From positions 16,620,350 through 16,684,349 of the forward strand of contig NC_067286.1 of the NCBI RefSeq assembly GCF_020740795.1: 64,000 nt of DNA. The letters are read 5' to 3'. The notes beneath the pieces are model-generated. The model saw only the letters and a program-made list of their open reading frames with translations. It searched no databases and was not told the origin of the DNA. The stretch comes from Apus apus (taxonomy: Eukaryota; Chordata; Aves; Apodiformes; Apodidae). This document shows, piece by piece, positions 32,781 to 45,285 of this stretch; within the stretch, counting starts at the first letter, position 1; every line of letters begins with the position of its first letter. Position numbers and translations under genes: made by a program.

Positions 32781-35700
32781 ACTATGGGAGTTTTGAGTTG
32801 TTCAAGTCATCAGTCAAAGAGGAATTAATTGCATTAGGGTATCTGCATGAAAAACTGAGCCCCTACCCCTCAATCCTTTCACAGGTCAGTGCTGCTCTGA
32901 GGAATGTTTCCTGCAGGGCCAAGCATGGTCTCATCAGCCATGAGGGAGACAGAGAGAGAGAAGGGAAATGGAGAGATCGCCTCTGACACCAACCCAAAGA
33001 TGCATCTGCATCCCTTATTCCATAGGAACTGGCCTCCTCAGACAGGCCACAACTCTGATGGATGTGGGAAATGCTTTGCTATCTTCATCTATGACAGAGT
33101 GACTGAGAATCAGATTAGAGCCCCATCACCACGCAGGGCCGATGAGCAACAAGGCTTAGCAGGGTGGTACTGGAAAAGAAGAAAGAATTTGCCTTCAGAG
33201 TTGGCTTTCTGGGGTAGCTCACTTGCCAAAAGCCAGCTGGACCAGACCAGGTTTAACCTGGGTGTAAAGCTGCTTTGGAAACCTCCAGAGAGACTGCTCT
33301 TGCATACCCCCATCTGCCTGTGAGCACATTTAACCTACCAGCTGTCTTGGCACCCACACTAAAAGGCTCCTGAAAATCTGTGAAAAAGCAAAGCCCAAAC
33401 TGGGATGGCTGCTGAAAAAGGGGATGAGACGCCAAGAGGTGCTAAAAACTGCATGGTGTTTGAGCAGCTCACACATTCGGTGAAGCCCGGTATTGGTCCC
33501 ATTCTTACCTCTTACTTTGGCAGTCCCAGCCCCAGTCTTCAAATCCAACTGCCTGCAAACCCCCAACCAAAATTCACCAAACTCATCAAACTCCCTCTGC
33601 TCCCAGCACAGCGTTTTCCACGCTTGCATGCTCCACATCCCTCGCCAGGAACAAGCAGAGATGGAGCCAGAAATTGCCCTCATCCTCTCCAGGGATGGCA
33701 GCAATCAAAGCACAGCTCCAGATTTGCATTTTGCAACCCTGACTTTTGCAAAACAGTAAATCTGACTGGCAGACTTGAAAAGGTTCCAGCTGGTTTAATT
33801 GCCTGGATCTACTCTGCTAGAATATCTGTCTTGGCAACATCACCATCATCTGCCCTTCACCTCTCCAGTACTTTAGATGCTGGACATTGCAGGGGCAAAG
33901 CTGGGAGTGTGCAATGGTGTTACTCGATCACCCTTCTTCATGCTAATTTTAGTTGATGGAACTTTTAATGCTTTTTTTTTAATTTATTTTTGAGAAAACT
34001 CTTGTACTAATTAGCTAGTGGAAATACTTCTTTCCATCTGATGCTTTGAACTTATCTACAGGGCTCTAAAAATCACAAGAAAACGACACTGAAATTTTCT
34101 CAAAGGAACCAGTAGATGCTATAAACCAAACCAAGTAACACAATGCACCCAAGATGCCAGTGATTGCAGATGGAAACAAATTACACATCAGTAAGTACTC
34201 AGTTTCATCTTTCTTCAGTCAATTTTGATTCCTGATTTTTGTGGTAGACTGTTGATCCATCGCTCATCTGTTTGCTTTGGGAGATGAGTTTGCTCCATCT
34301 GTTTGAGGCATTTAAGACACAATCCCTGAGGGATTCAGGAGAAATCTCTCTAAAGATAAGGGATCAGGCTGGATAACCTGAGACATAGCCAGGGGCTCAT
34401 ACACAGACTATTTACACCTAGATGGACACAACAGACAGTGAGTGCAAAGCCTGTACAGCAGGATGTGGGCCAGGACTGGTCTCTGAACCTGCTGTTTTGG
34501 GCTGTCCCCAGCGAAGATGAACAAGGCAGGAGAGCAGCTGAGGTGCTCACAGCAGCCAGAACAGCCTTTCCACAACTTTGGGGAAGAACTACTCTGAAAA
34601 CTTGATGCTTTCATGCTTTAAAATGCTTCCTGATACCAATACCAACAATATTTTCCCCTTAGTTTACTCCTTTGTTTTTCCCATCACCCTGAAAAGCTCC
34701 AAGCCCATTACACTTTTTTCTCTTTATTTGAGGGATGAAGACTGTGTGTCTTTTGCATTGCTAAATTATTAGAGTTATTGTGAAGAGATTAAGCTTCTTT
34801 CTGAAATTTATTATCTAAATAAAATTGTTCCACTCCAGAACCCTTAGGGGACACAATGCAAAAATCACAGAGAAATCACTTGTGGTCTGTTTCATTATCA
34901 TTCTCAGGATCCTTGTAACAGGCCCATATGAAGCAAATACAAGCTCCAGTTGTACTTCTTGTCACTGTCAGATCCAACTTTTTACCTGCTTTAAAATGTG
35001 TGAAGATATGTATACATATATATGTACACACACACACCAGCAGTAGCAAAAGTGTGTTGAGCTGGCAAGAGTTAACAACAGACCAACCTCAGAGCCTCGT
35101 TCAGTAATTTATCAGCTGCCACCTCATTATTTATAGCTGTTCCACTCTTCAAGCTTGTTTATTTTCCTTCCCTAAGGTGGTGGTGGCAGGAGGGGAAGCT
35201 CTGACATTCAGACCCAGGTGTCTCCAAGCCTGACCTTTCATTCAAAGAGCAGAAACATCAGACACATTTCAGGGAAGAAAGTCATTTGGCAACTTTAGAC
35301 TCTCATGTCCACCAGCTCACTGGAGGCTCAGTGCAGAGCTGCAAGCAAGGGTTGATCAGATCTGTTAACTACCCAGCTCATGTACATGAAGATAGTAATA
35401 AAAATGAGCCTATAATTATTCTATACCTGAAAAAAGAACCAGAGTCTAGCCCCCAATCACAAGGTACAAGTGCTATACAAAGACATTAAAGATATAACAT
35501 TCAAAATGGACTTGAGTTTTCCAATAGCTAAGTTTTCCCCAAATGTATATAATGCTGGTTTATCAAGAGCAGGAAACAAGGCATTGCAATGGTCCTGGGC
35601 CATGTTTTTCAACCTCGTCTCTCATCCACTCATATAGAATCATCAATTAAAGCTTGTCAGAAAAAAGCAGTCCTGAAGCTTGCTACAGAAAGACAAAAAG

Positions 35701-36043
35701 CCTGTAAGTCCCACAAGGATTTATTTAAGAGTAAATGCTGTACAAAATGACATTCCATTTCTGCATAATCTAAACAACCAGGACAGGAAAAGAAGAAATT
35801 GGAAAGAAGCAACACCTTGAGTTGTGCCTCAAGGTCAGAGCACTGAGAGCCCACGTGGGAATTAATGTCCAGCTCTTCAGGCACCACTGACTTGCTAAGG
35901 GGATGGTAATTTGGGACAGCATAGCAGCACAAAGAAGACAGGTAGCCAAGAGACACAGGACCAGAAAAGCATTGCTTTTCTCCACCAGTCCTGCAGCAAT
36001 ACACTCTCAATGCCTCAGTTTATCCTTGTTACAACAGTCAAAG
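32781..36043. other. Intergenic DNA between CR1 copies
   Basis: No gene is supported in this 3.3 kb. The one feature of note is the E-box/MEF2 pair at 35113-35136, listed separately. A CA/TA microsatellite lies at 35005-35037. Confidence 0.55.
35113..35136 (+). promoter_or_regulatory. Candidate muscle enhancer: E-box plus MEF2 site
   Basis: CAGCTG (35113-35118) is followed 8 bp later by TTATTTATAG (35127-35136), an exact match to the MEF2 consensus YTAWWWWTAR, with a CCACC-type box between them. Myogenic bHLH and MEF2 sites paired at this distance are common in skeletal-muscle enhancers. The site lies between TNNT3 and PRR33. Both motifs are short and may occur by chance. Confidence 0.35.
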
Positions 36044-36861
36044 AATCATAGAACCATTCAGGTTGGAAAAGACCCTTGGGATCACTGAGTCCAACCATCA
36101 TCCCTACTCTACAAAGTTCTTCCTTAAACCATATCCACCAACACCACATCCAAATCACCCTTAAACACATCCAGGGATGGTGACTCAACCACCTCCCTGG
36201 GCAGCCTACTCCAGTGTCTAACCACTCTTGTTGTAAATTTTTTTTTCCTAATGTCCAGTCTAAACCTCCCCTGTTGCAGCTTGAAGCCCTTCTCTCTTGT
36301 TCTGTCGCTAACTACCTGTGAAAAGAGACTAGCACCCACCTCTCTACAACGACCTTTCAGGTAGTTGTAGAGACTGATGAGGTCTCCCCTCAGCCTCCTC
36401 TTCCTCAAACTAAACATTCCCAGCTCCTTCAAGCATTCTTCATAAGATTTATTCTCTAGGCCCTTCACCAGCTTTGTTGCCCTCCTCTGTACTCACTCCA
36501 ACACCTCGATATCTCTCTTGAATTGAGATGCCCCAAACTGGACACAATACTCCAGGTGTGGCCTCACCAGTGCTGAGGACAGGGGGACAATCACCTCTCT
36601 ACTTCTGCTGGTCACACCATTTCTAATACAAGCCAGGATGCCATTGGACTTCTTGGCCATCTGGGCACACTGCTGGCTCATGTTCAGCCGCTTATCAATT
36701 AGAACCCCCAGGACCTCTTCTGCCAGACAGCTCTCCAGCCACACTTCCCTGAGGCTGGAGTGTTGCCTGGGGTTGTTGTGGCCCAAGTGGAGGACCCAAG
36801 ACTTGGCCTTGTTGAAGCCCAGACCTTCAGTTAAGATCTTATCATGAGTCTCACAGATGCC
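36044..36861 (-). mobile_element. CR1 LINE fragment, 3' part of pol
   Basis: The plus strand begins AATCATAGAACCATTCAGG, a CR1 3' end read in reverse. Two minus-strand open pieces, 36124-36468 ([20 protein letters not shown]) and 36493-36786 ([28 protein letters not shown]), are the C-terminal end of the CR1 polyprotein, separated by a frame break. The copy covers about 0.8 kb and is strongly 5'-truncated. It is a different copy from the one at 30.8-32.8 kb, with many differences. Confidence 0.92.
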
Positions 36862-39800
36862 ACCACTGCAAAAAAATGAGTTAATATTGTGAAAAAAGGA
36901 TGTCAGAAAGACAATGAACAGTTAGCTACTGAATAAGACCAGGCCAGTAACTGCTGTCAAGAGGCACAACCTGCTCTTTTACTCAGATGAGCACGAGTGC
37001 CCAGGAGCACTCTTCACATCCCTAGGAGAGAAGAGGTCCCCAGGACAAGCAGCCACTCAGTAAAGCTGGCAGGAGGCTGGCTTTGCAAAGGCTGCAGCAT
37101 AACCACCATGCACAGTGGTTTCTCCACAGCAAATTTGCCAGCAGGAGCTGTTCATTTTAGAGAGCGATGACCAGAAGCATTACACAGCTGCCATATTTTC
37201 ATCTGAAGTAAGTAACAAAACCAGCCACAATGCCCCATGCTTGCTGCTGAAGGGAGAAATGAGCCTTCGTACCCTCTGGCCATTGTCCAAGCTACACATT
37301 CAGAGAATCCAGGCTGCAGCATCTTTTTTTTTTTTTCCCCCCATCCACCACATGCACACCATGTTACTTTGGAAGGAGAAGCAGAGCTTTGTAAAGTTAA
37401 TTGTGGAAAAATTTCCCCAGGCAGAAAGTTTCCCCTGTAGCTCATAAAGAGCTACACACAACTGCTCCAAGCCAGGTCTTTCCTGGTTCCTCACCACCAC
37501 TAGAGTGCTCTAGTCTCCTTGGAGAGCTTCCACATAACCTGCTCGCTTCTGAGCTGCAGCCAGAACTTGGCACTTGTTTCTGTCAAAACTGTATCTAGGT
37601 CCACATGGGCTTTAAGTGGAGAAAATATGCTCTGCAAATTAACCCCCCTTAGAGAAATAATCTCACACAAGCTGCCTTTGGGTCCTTTTCTGCACTTTCC
37701 AAGCTGATAGAGCACAGGAACAGTACCAGAGGCACACCAGGACATCTCTATACACCCCATTGCTACTGCTCCGGCCTCTCTTGAAAATCCCAATCCAGCA
37801 GACTAAGGGCTGAAGCGAGGAAGGTAGAGTCAGAGGTGTCCATGCTGTCCAGTGCTCTCTGAGGAACACAGACGCCTTGAATTCCTTCTTGCAGGAGGAG
37901 CTGAAGCAGAGGATGGAGAGCACAAGGGTATCAATGAGGAGAAAGATGGCAGCAAGTGATATCTGAAAACCTTCCTCTTCCTAACACTTTAGGAAAGCAT
38001 AGGTAAGGATAGGACAAACTATTTGCTGTCTCTACTTTATAGAAGTGCTCAGAAGATCATCTACAGATGATATTTTCATTTTTTTTTCATTGGTTTTTCA
38101 TTGGAGGTTCCAGATGGGGTAGTCAGCTCATTAGAGTGCTGGGTTCCTATCCAAACAGCTACATACACTGACCTCATCTCAGCTGTTGAAGCAGCTTATA
38201 GAGGATTTTTTTTTTATATATAGCTGACCACTAATGATTTTGATCAAAGGCTGTGATGCTGCTTGGGTCTATTAGCTATGGAACTAAGCCCTCTGCTTCT
38301 CCTAGCTGATCACTCCATAGGAAGTCTTCCACATGCTGCTCCATCTCATCCAAACACCAGTCATTCTCATTTTAGAGTTAATTACCCCTGATAACAATGA
38401 TGAATGTAGCAAGATGACAGAGTGGTCCTAAATGGGACAGGCACATGAAGAGCCCCTTTCCTGCATGCATCAAGCTACTTTTCTTATGACTCAGCCTGAT
38501 GTTTCTTCTCCTCCACCTTCTACTCAAGCAGAGAGCTGCAAGGTCTTGGAAATTAGCTTTGCTGCAGGAACTCATATCAACAAAATCCTCAGAGATACCA
38601 TTGTTACATCTTCCTCAAATTTTATTAAATGCTTACAAAAAAAAAAATCCAGAACGCAGTAAATTTAAGCAAAAAGCAAACTGAGGCAGGAAAAGAGAGA
38701 AGTTGCTCTCACTCCAAAAGGACAAAAACAAGTTGCAAAATTATCTTGACATGGGAAGAGCATAGGAATGAGACTTTAAAGAAAGGATGAGGGACATGTT
38801 AACACCATGAAGTATGAAGATGTGGGAGAGCTCAGAAACAGCCCTGGGAGCCAGTTTACAGATCTCAGGTCCAAGATCAGAGTGCCATGCTTTAAGAGCT
38901 CAGTTTCCCCATGTTCACAGCAATCCCTGATCTCCCCAAAAACTCATTACAATGCATTTTTACCAAGACAGCTTCCAGCATAAGAGAAGCAGCCATTTCC
39001 CAGATATCCTGTCCACCTCCAGGAGCCTAGCAGGCAGGTTATCAGCATGCCCACCACCTCTGACATTCAGAAGCGTTTCAGTCATTGGCACTTAGGGCCA
39101 CAAGTGAGAGAACAAGCAAACCCCTTTCCCAAAGAAGGGAGATAATGCCAGTGATCAGCACTCCTTACCTGGGAAAGGAGACCTCCCACCCATGTTAAAC
39201 AGGGAGAGGAAGGAAGCAGCTGAGGCAAAGCTGTTATTGCCACTGACACACAGAAAAGTGGCAGGAATATCTTGGCGAGTGCGTAACTGTGATTAAAGGA
39301 TGATCTGGGAACTAAAGAAAAACAGTTGAATGTGATTTGGTGTACACAGTAGATGGAAGTCCCTCAAAGTAGATGTTGTAGAGGGACAGAGGCTGCATTG
39401 TAAACAGGGGAAGACTTTACCCATAGCTGGTATCAACAAGGTAACAAGTCCTTGCAGACCCCTCATGCTCAGGATCTGCTTATTGCCCTCCTTTCAAACA
39501 CTGATCCTTTCACCAGGTTTCTGCTGAGCTCTCTCTCTGCCACCACCCAGCCACTAAGAGCCACGCAAGTAGAAATTCATCATGTAGCAAAAGCCCTGAC
39601 AGCTCAGCAGGGCAGTAGACCCCTCTCTTCCAACACTTGAGAAAGAAGAGAGGGAACAGAGCCACAGGCTCCCATCTCCATAGCAGAGCCAGATAAAAAG
39701 TTAAAAAAGCCAAGAAGTCATGTAGAAGGTTAAAACAGGAATGGGTTTTGCCAGCTGATCTATTTCCTTTCATCCAACTGGAGGAAGCATGGGGTATGGC

Positions 39801-42800
39801 TCACACCCTGAGGGGGTCAGGTTGTACCCAAGCAGACTGACATCAGGCAGGAGGAGAGAAACATCCTTCAATTATCTTCTGTGAAGCAGAGGAAATAGTA
39901 GCATTGAGTGCTGCATTGAGCCAGGACCATCCTCAGCTGCAAGACAAAAAAAACAAGTTTATGCATATTGTTTGGCCTATCATGAGCAATACCCAAGGCT
40001 GTACAGGGGCATCATCTAATCTACCAATAACAGGTGGTCTTCTCCCACCCATTTCCAAAAACCCTGTGAATCAGCCCATAAAGCTTGAGAGATACAGGAC
40101 AGCCAATGTGTTACATGCTCATGACAGAGGTGCTGGGGGCTGCACACCTGGCAGACGTCACCACTGCCAAGGCAAAGGGAAAGATATGCTCCTGCCCAGC
40201 CATCTCCTCATGAGGAGGAGATCAGCAGGTTTCTTTCAAGCCCAAGAAAGCCACTAAAGCAGAGAGTGTATTTCTACAGCCTCCAGCAGCCACAGCTCTC
40301 TGCCTGGGACCATCTGTAGCGGTATCGGGTTCCTGCAGCTCTCGATCTGCTCTGTGACAGCTGGTGCAGCCAAGGAACTCTAGCACACAAACGACTTTTC
40401 CAGGGTGTGATAAATTACACTCTCCCCACCATTCCCAGTTTGGGGTTGATTGCAGATGGAGCAGAATCCAGGAGAACAGTTGAGGTCCAAGAGGGGGTGA
40501 CCCACAGGCACTCAACCAGAAGCAGAGAAACTTAACCCTTTGAAAGCCTCTTGACTCAGCTTTTAGCTCAATTTCCTTCCAGCTTATGGCAAGCCCACCC
40601 AAGTTTCTCAGGCAGTGTTTTCCCAATTGTTTCTGGGTTTTCAGCTCTAGCCTTTCTACTGGCAAAAACACAAGTCCATTTGTCCTTTGCTTCATTACAC
40701 ATCAAGGAGCAAGACACTCACAAATCTTGCTTGTTGCAGAATTTCTCCTGAACACACAAAGCTTTGAAAGAGACTCAAACTAAGCCAAGCATGACAGGGA
40801 AGGCAAATAAATTAAAAGCTGATATCCTTTCACAGTCTCTTAGCATCTCGCTGCCTCACCAGTCAAACACAGACTCCAGCACAGTCACATAGTGTGATGG
40901 TACCACCCACAAGGTTTCCAAGACCCACAGCACAGCAGGTTTCACATCAGATGGGATGCTGAGATAGTAGCAAGAGTGATTTTTAAGAGCACAGACTATT
41001 TTAAAAGACCACAAATCTTGAGGTTATGTGGTACAGAACAGCCTTTAACTTTGGGAACAGAGGGCAAGTTTTCTTGGTGCGTGGAGATTATATTTAATCT
41101 TCCCAGTCCATCAACCCCCATGCCCTTCTCAGTAACATCTGACAGCTCACAGCAAATCCCAGGCAAGATCCTGCTCTGGCCCATGTGGGAAGCTGCATTT
41201 TGCAGCCATCCATAGGACAAGGAAAACACTCAAAGGGCTGATCAGTAGTTGGGAAGTTCACTGCCCTGCCTCTTTAGTATTCTCAATACAACAAACCTGA
41301 AGCAGGTCCAGCTTATGATTCTGTCTTATCAGTGCTGCTAGACCACAGCTCATCTTGTAGTACAGGCTGTCTGTGGGACCACATTAAACAGGAGCAGATT
41401 AAATCATTCCACAATCCTAACATCAGATGCATGTACTCGTTCACCCTGCAGCAGATAAAAATCACCCAAGCAATTACCAGTTCCTATACAAACAGAACCA
41501 GAGTAGAGTTGCACAAGAGCAAGTATGCACCTCTCCAACTGAGGCATTTTATCTTTCTGAACCAGGAGAACCTAGAATACCCACAGGTCTGGGGAAAAGA
41601 GCAAGTATATGATGAATGGTCTCTCAGCCTTTTTTTTTTTTTTTTTTTGGGGGGGGGGGGGGTGGGGGCAGTGTGGACTTGTTTCTAGGAGTAGCTCTTG
41701 GAATAGAGCACGTCCTAATCCCAAACTTTTGCCTAAGGCATGAAGCTAATAAACCACTGGGAATGACCAACAGTTGTCACTCCCAGCTGGTACAAATCCC
41801 CTCCAAGCCCCTCTCCAAAGCAGTGGGAAGTTTCCATTCCCTGCAGCCAAAATAAATGCGTCAGTTGATAGCAGTGTAGCACTTGCTAGACACTGCCCAG
41901 ACTCTGCTCAGCACAGCCTCTGCTCTGGAAGACAGCTTGTTCACCATGGTGAGGGCTGGACCTTGAAGGCTTTGTGCCCCACATGCCACGTCTTCAGTGC
42001 TTCCGTTTGCTGCTGCATTTTTATGTTTGTGGAACAATCACCCTTCTCTCCCTAGTCCACAACCAGCTTTGGCAGCTACCCCACCTGCTTGCTTGGTACA
42101 GACCAGCTTCCCAACCCAGTGCTAAGAGCAGTGCTGCAAGCCCAACACTAGGAACTCAAGTGCAAGTAACTGTTCTGCAATTGTGAGAGTTTTATTCAAA
42201 ATCATTTTCTGGCACAGCAGGTATTATCCTACCCACCCACATTAACCAGAGTGAGTTGGGAGCCACAAGAAACTGAGAAAAGCACAGGCAATAGCCCCTC
42301 TGGGCAAGTCTGACATCACCCCACTTCCTTGCTTCAGGATGCTCAGTTGCATCCAGCACCAAGGATAAAAGGGCTCAGTGATTTCAGTCTCATTTAATAG
42401 CAAAGCTCCACAGCTCTGTGCTGAATGGCAGCCAAGGCAGAGTCAGATTTCTTTTAGGGGGCTGCCAAAGTGTCATGGCAGGTCAGAGGCTGGATGCTTG
42501 ATGTTCCTCAGACTTTCTCTTCCTGAGGAAGAGATGAACTGAGAGCAGTTTCATCTTTCTACACCCAACACAGACCCCTAGCTCAACTGAAGGAAATCTG
42601 GCTGGTGCTCGTCAGAAAGAAGAGATGATGGTGATTTAGCAACACAGAGCAGTAAAAGCAGCTGTACATCCTCCCAGGAGCAGCACAGTGTTGGCCAAAA
42701 GGGGTTCAGATGCAATTGCTATTGGAGATAAGACCCAACTCATACCACAACCCATTTCTGTTTCACTGAAGGATGAGTGATACAGGGAGGACAGTGGCAA

Positions 42801-43494
42801 TGCTCCCCAAGAGCAAACCAGGTTTTATCTTAGTAGAGTACAGGAAGAGAAGGTTCCCACTGTGCCTCATGCAGCAAAGAGCCACCAGTCAGAGTCAGTA
42901 TTGTGACAAAGCACTTTCTCTTCAGATAAATGCAGCTTTTAAGTTTCACAAGGATGTTTTTCTGCCAGCTGAAATCGATCAAGGCCAGTGTTGACTTTGA
43001 CTCACCCAATACATGTAGATTATGGCTGTTCTGTTGTACATAATATTGTATTAGAGTATTAATAACTGGAATTTGAAATGCCAGCTAACATTCCTGATTT
43101 GGCCTCTGGAGAATGTTTTGAAGTTTCAGAATTTCAGACCCGCTCTGTCTCTCTTGACATCTTCTTCTAAATCCTGTTAGGACTTGCCAAGACATGAACA
43201 TCTAGGGTCCCAAAGAGCTCTCACTGGATTTTGCACTAATGCCAGGAGCAGGAGGGGCTCCAGGTTTGGCAATAGAGCTTCCTCCCAGTACATCTCTTGC
43301 CTGCCACATCACCTTCAAGACTGGCTAAGGCTACCTTGAGAGACTAACAAAACAAAGACTGATGCTCTTTTCCCACAATACTGGCTCCATGCTCAGCTTT
43401 TGGAGAGAGGAAGAGGAGGCCTTATGTATGAACACTTCAACACCTAGCACAGGGCTAAACCCACACCAACTCTAAGCTTTGTGTTTTCTTTCAG
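36862..43494. other. PRR33 upstream region, no coding exon seen
   Basis: These 6.6 kb precede the large PRR33 exon. A 5' untranslated exon and promoter for PRR33 should lie here, because the coding exon starts at a splice acceptor, but I could not place them. Open frames (157 codons at 40222-40695, 118 codons at 41332-41688) look like chance. A T19/G14 homopolymer junction lies at 41630-41668. Confidence 0.55.
41630..41668 (+). repeat. T-run joined to G-run
   Basis: About 19 T's are directly followed by about 14 G's, one T, then five more G's. The exact lengths are likely to vary and are hard to sequence. Confidence 0.85.
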
Positions 43495-43497
43495 GAG

Positions 43498-45138
43498 ATG
43501 ACAATGCTGGTAACAGTAACATCCTCCATCCAGCCTGCTCCTATCCGCCACCACCTTTCTCCCCCTCCCACCCTACCAAAACCTGGGAAGGACAATCTGC
43601 GGCTCCAGCGGCTGCTGAAAAAGGCAGCCAAGAAAAATGCTGTCCTAGCTTCAGAGCAAGCCAAGTCCTTTCGGTCCAGCCTCTCACCTGTGAATGAGGC
43701 CAGCTCTGATCTAGAGCACGACGAAGGCGCTCCCCCAGCAGAGACCCCTGACACCACAGCAGCCCCCTCCACCAGCCTCCTGACCCACCTCTCTGTCAAG
43801 CCCGTCACCCACCGTGTCCCCTCCCCTTTCCGGAAGAGCAAGCCTTTCACGCTGAAGGTCACGGAGCAGAGGCGCATTGCCGAACACCTCAGGCTCACAG
43901 CCTCCCCAGCCATGCCCATGCTACACAAGCCCAGTGGTCCCAAGACTCCACAGCAGCCTGAAGGTATGGACACTGACCTTTCTTCTCCAGGTGACCCTTC
44001 TATATTTGTTGTTCCTCAGCCTCCTCCTTCCAGTATGCCCAGTAAAGAAAGGGCACCAGAGGTTACCTATGTCACCAAGGTGCACACTTATTTCCACAGT
44101 GTCAAGCCACCCAGGGCTAAAACACCCATATCAGATCAGATCCAAGTAACCACCAGCCATGAGGACAAAAGGCCTTCTTCTCCATTAGCTGAAATAAGCT
44201 ACTCTGAACCATCTCCAGGGCAGAAACTCACCCCACTCAATGACAGTAAGGCCACAGTTCCCACACTGGAGCCTCCGCTCCTTTCTCCTGCAGAGGCAGA
44301 GCCTCCTAAGGAACCCAAGTCTGCTCCTGATGCAGAGTCCATCAGAGCCCCTTCACCCAAGCCCAGCACCTCTGATGCCCACACCAGTAAGCCTATGACC
44401 CATGGAAATGACACAGAAATATCTGTATCAAAGACAGCTTCTGAATTACCTGAGCAAGATGGCAACATCCTAAAAACATCGACACCCAGCACTCCTTGGA
44501 GGCAAGCACACCCTGACACAGCAATGCCAGCACAAGCTGACAGTATGTGGGCCACCTCTACAGACAGCGAGGCAGAACATGTCATTCAACCACATATGAC
44601 CCCCAGTTTATCAAACACCAACCCTCCCCACAAAGCTGAGCCAGAACTACCACCACCAGTGGAAGCAGCAAGACCTCCTGGAGCAAATGCTGGTGGCTGG
44701 CAACGCCTCAGAAAACATTTGATTGTGCAGCCAGAAGCACCCAACTTCCCAGAGCCCAAACCAAAAGAGCTGGGACAGGAGGAAGGGAGCAAGGAAAACA
44801 ATGGCTCTCAAGCAATCACCAGTCAAGACTGCATGCTGTTTAAATCAAGGGCCACAAGAATGTGGGATGCTATTTTATATCAGGTGACAATCAACAAAGG
44901 GGAGAAGCAGCAAGCAGAAGAGAAGAAGCTGCATAAGGAGGAAAGCTGCTCTCTTCCCCGCCGCTTACCCATCCTTCTACACAAGCCACGCTTTGATGCC
45001 CGGAAACTGAAGGAGCTGGCTGCCAAACCCATCACAAAGATCACCACCGTGTTTGAGGTGGGAAGGTTTAGACCAAAAGTGGCTGAAGAACACACCAAGA
45101 GCTTTAACAGAACAGCATCAGGATGGTCAGTCAACTGA
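43498..45138 (+). CDS. PRR33: PRR33, proline-rich protein 33
   Basis: A 546-residue open frame in one exon begins three bases after a clear acceptor (TTTTCTTTCAG, AG at 43493-43494). It is assigned to PRR33 by its proline/serine-rich composition, its place between TNNT3 and LSP1, and its orientation opposite to both. The N-terminus has a conserved-looking basic block, PGKDNLRLQRLLKKAAKK, at about residues 29-46. The middle (about 60-470) is disordered, rich in Pro, Ser, Thr and Glu. The C-terminus has a second ordered-looking block, HKPRFDARKLKELAAK then ITKITTVFEVGRFRP, at about residues 495-530. No membrane segment or enzyme motif is seen. The first ATG (43498) has G at -3; a second at 43504 is also possible. 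The molecular function is not established to my knowledge. The gene call is good; the exact symbol rests partly on synteny. Confidence 0.85.
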   Translation: MTMLVTVTSSIQPAPIRHHLSPPPTLPKPGKDNLRLQRLLKKAAKKNAVLASEQAKSFRSSLSPVNEASSDLEHDEGAPPAETPDTTAAPSTSLLTHLSVKPVTHRVPSPFRKSKPFTLKVTEQRRIAEHLRLTASPAMPMLHKPSGPKTPQQPEGMDTDLSSPGDPSIFVVPQPPPSSMPSKERAPEVTYVTKVHTYFHSVKPPRAKTPISDQIQVTTSHEDKRPSSPLAEISYSEPSPGQKLTPLNDSKATVPTLEPPLLSPAEAEPPKEPKSAPDAESIRAPSPKPSTSDAHTSKPMTHGNDTEISVSKTASELPEQDGNILKTSTPSTPWRQAHPDTAMPAQADSMWATSTDSEAEHVIQPHMTPSLSNTNPPHKAEPELPPPVEAARPPGANAGGWQRLRKHLIVQPEAPNFPEPKPKELGQEEGSKENNGSQAITSQDCMLFKSRATRMWDAILYQVTINKGEKQQAEEKKLHKEESCSLPRRLPILLHKPRFDARKLKELAAKPITKITTVFEVGRFRPKVAEEHTKSFNRTASGWSVN

Positions 45139-45252
45139 AGCCAGGCTGCTTCACCAGGCCCGCATCTCTGGAGTTTCCTACAGGGTCCCAAGCAGGAGAA
45201 TCTATGCAGAGGTCTACTGCCCAACAGAGCCAAGTGTAAGGAAACAAAATTA

Positions 45253-45258
45253 AATAAA
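45253..45258 (+). terminator. PRR33: PRR33 poly(A) signal AATAAA
   Basis: An AATAAA lies 115 bp after the PRR33 stop codon. Cleavage would fall near 45270-45285. Confidence 0.7.
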
Positions 45259-45285
45259 ACCCCTCCAAGGCAGCAGCCTCATGCT

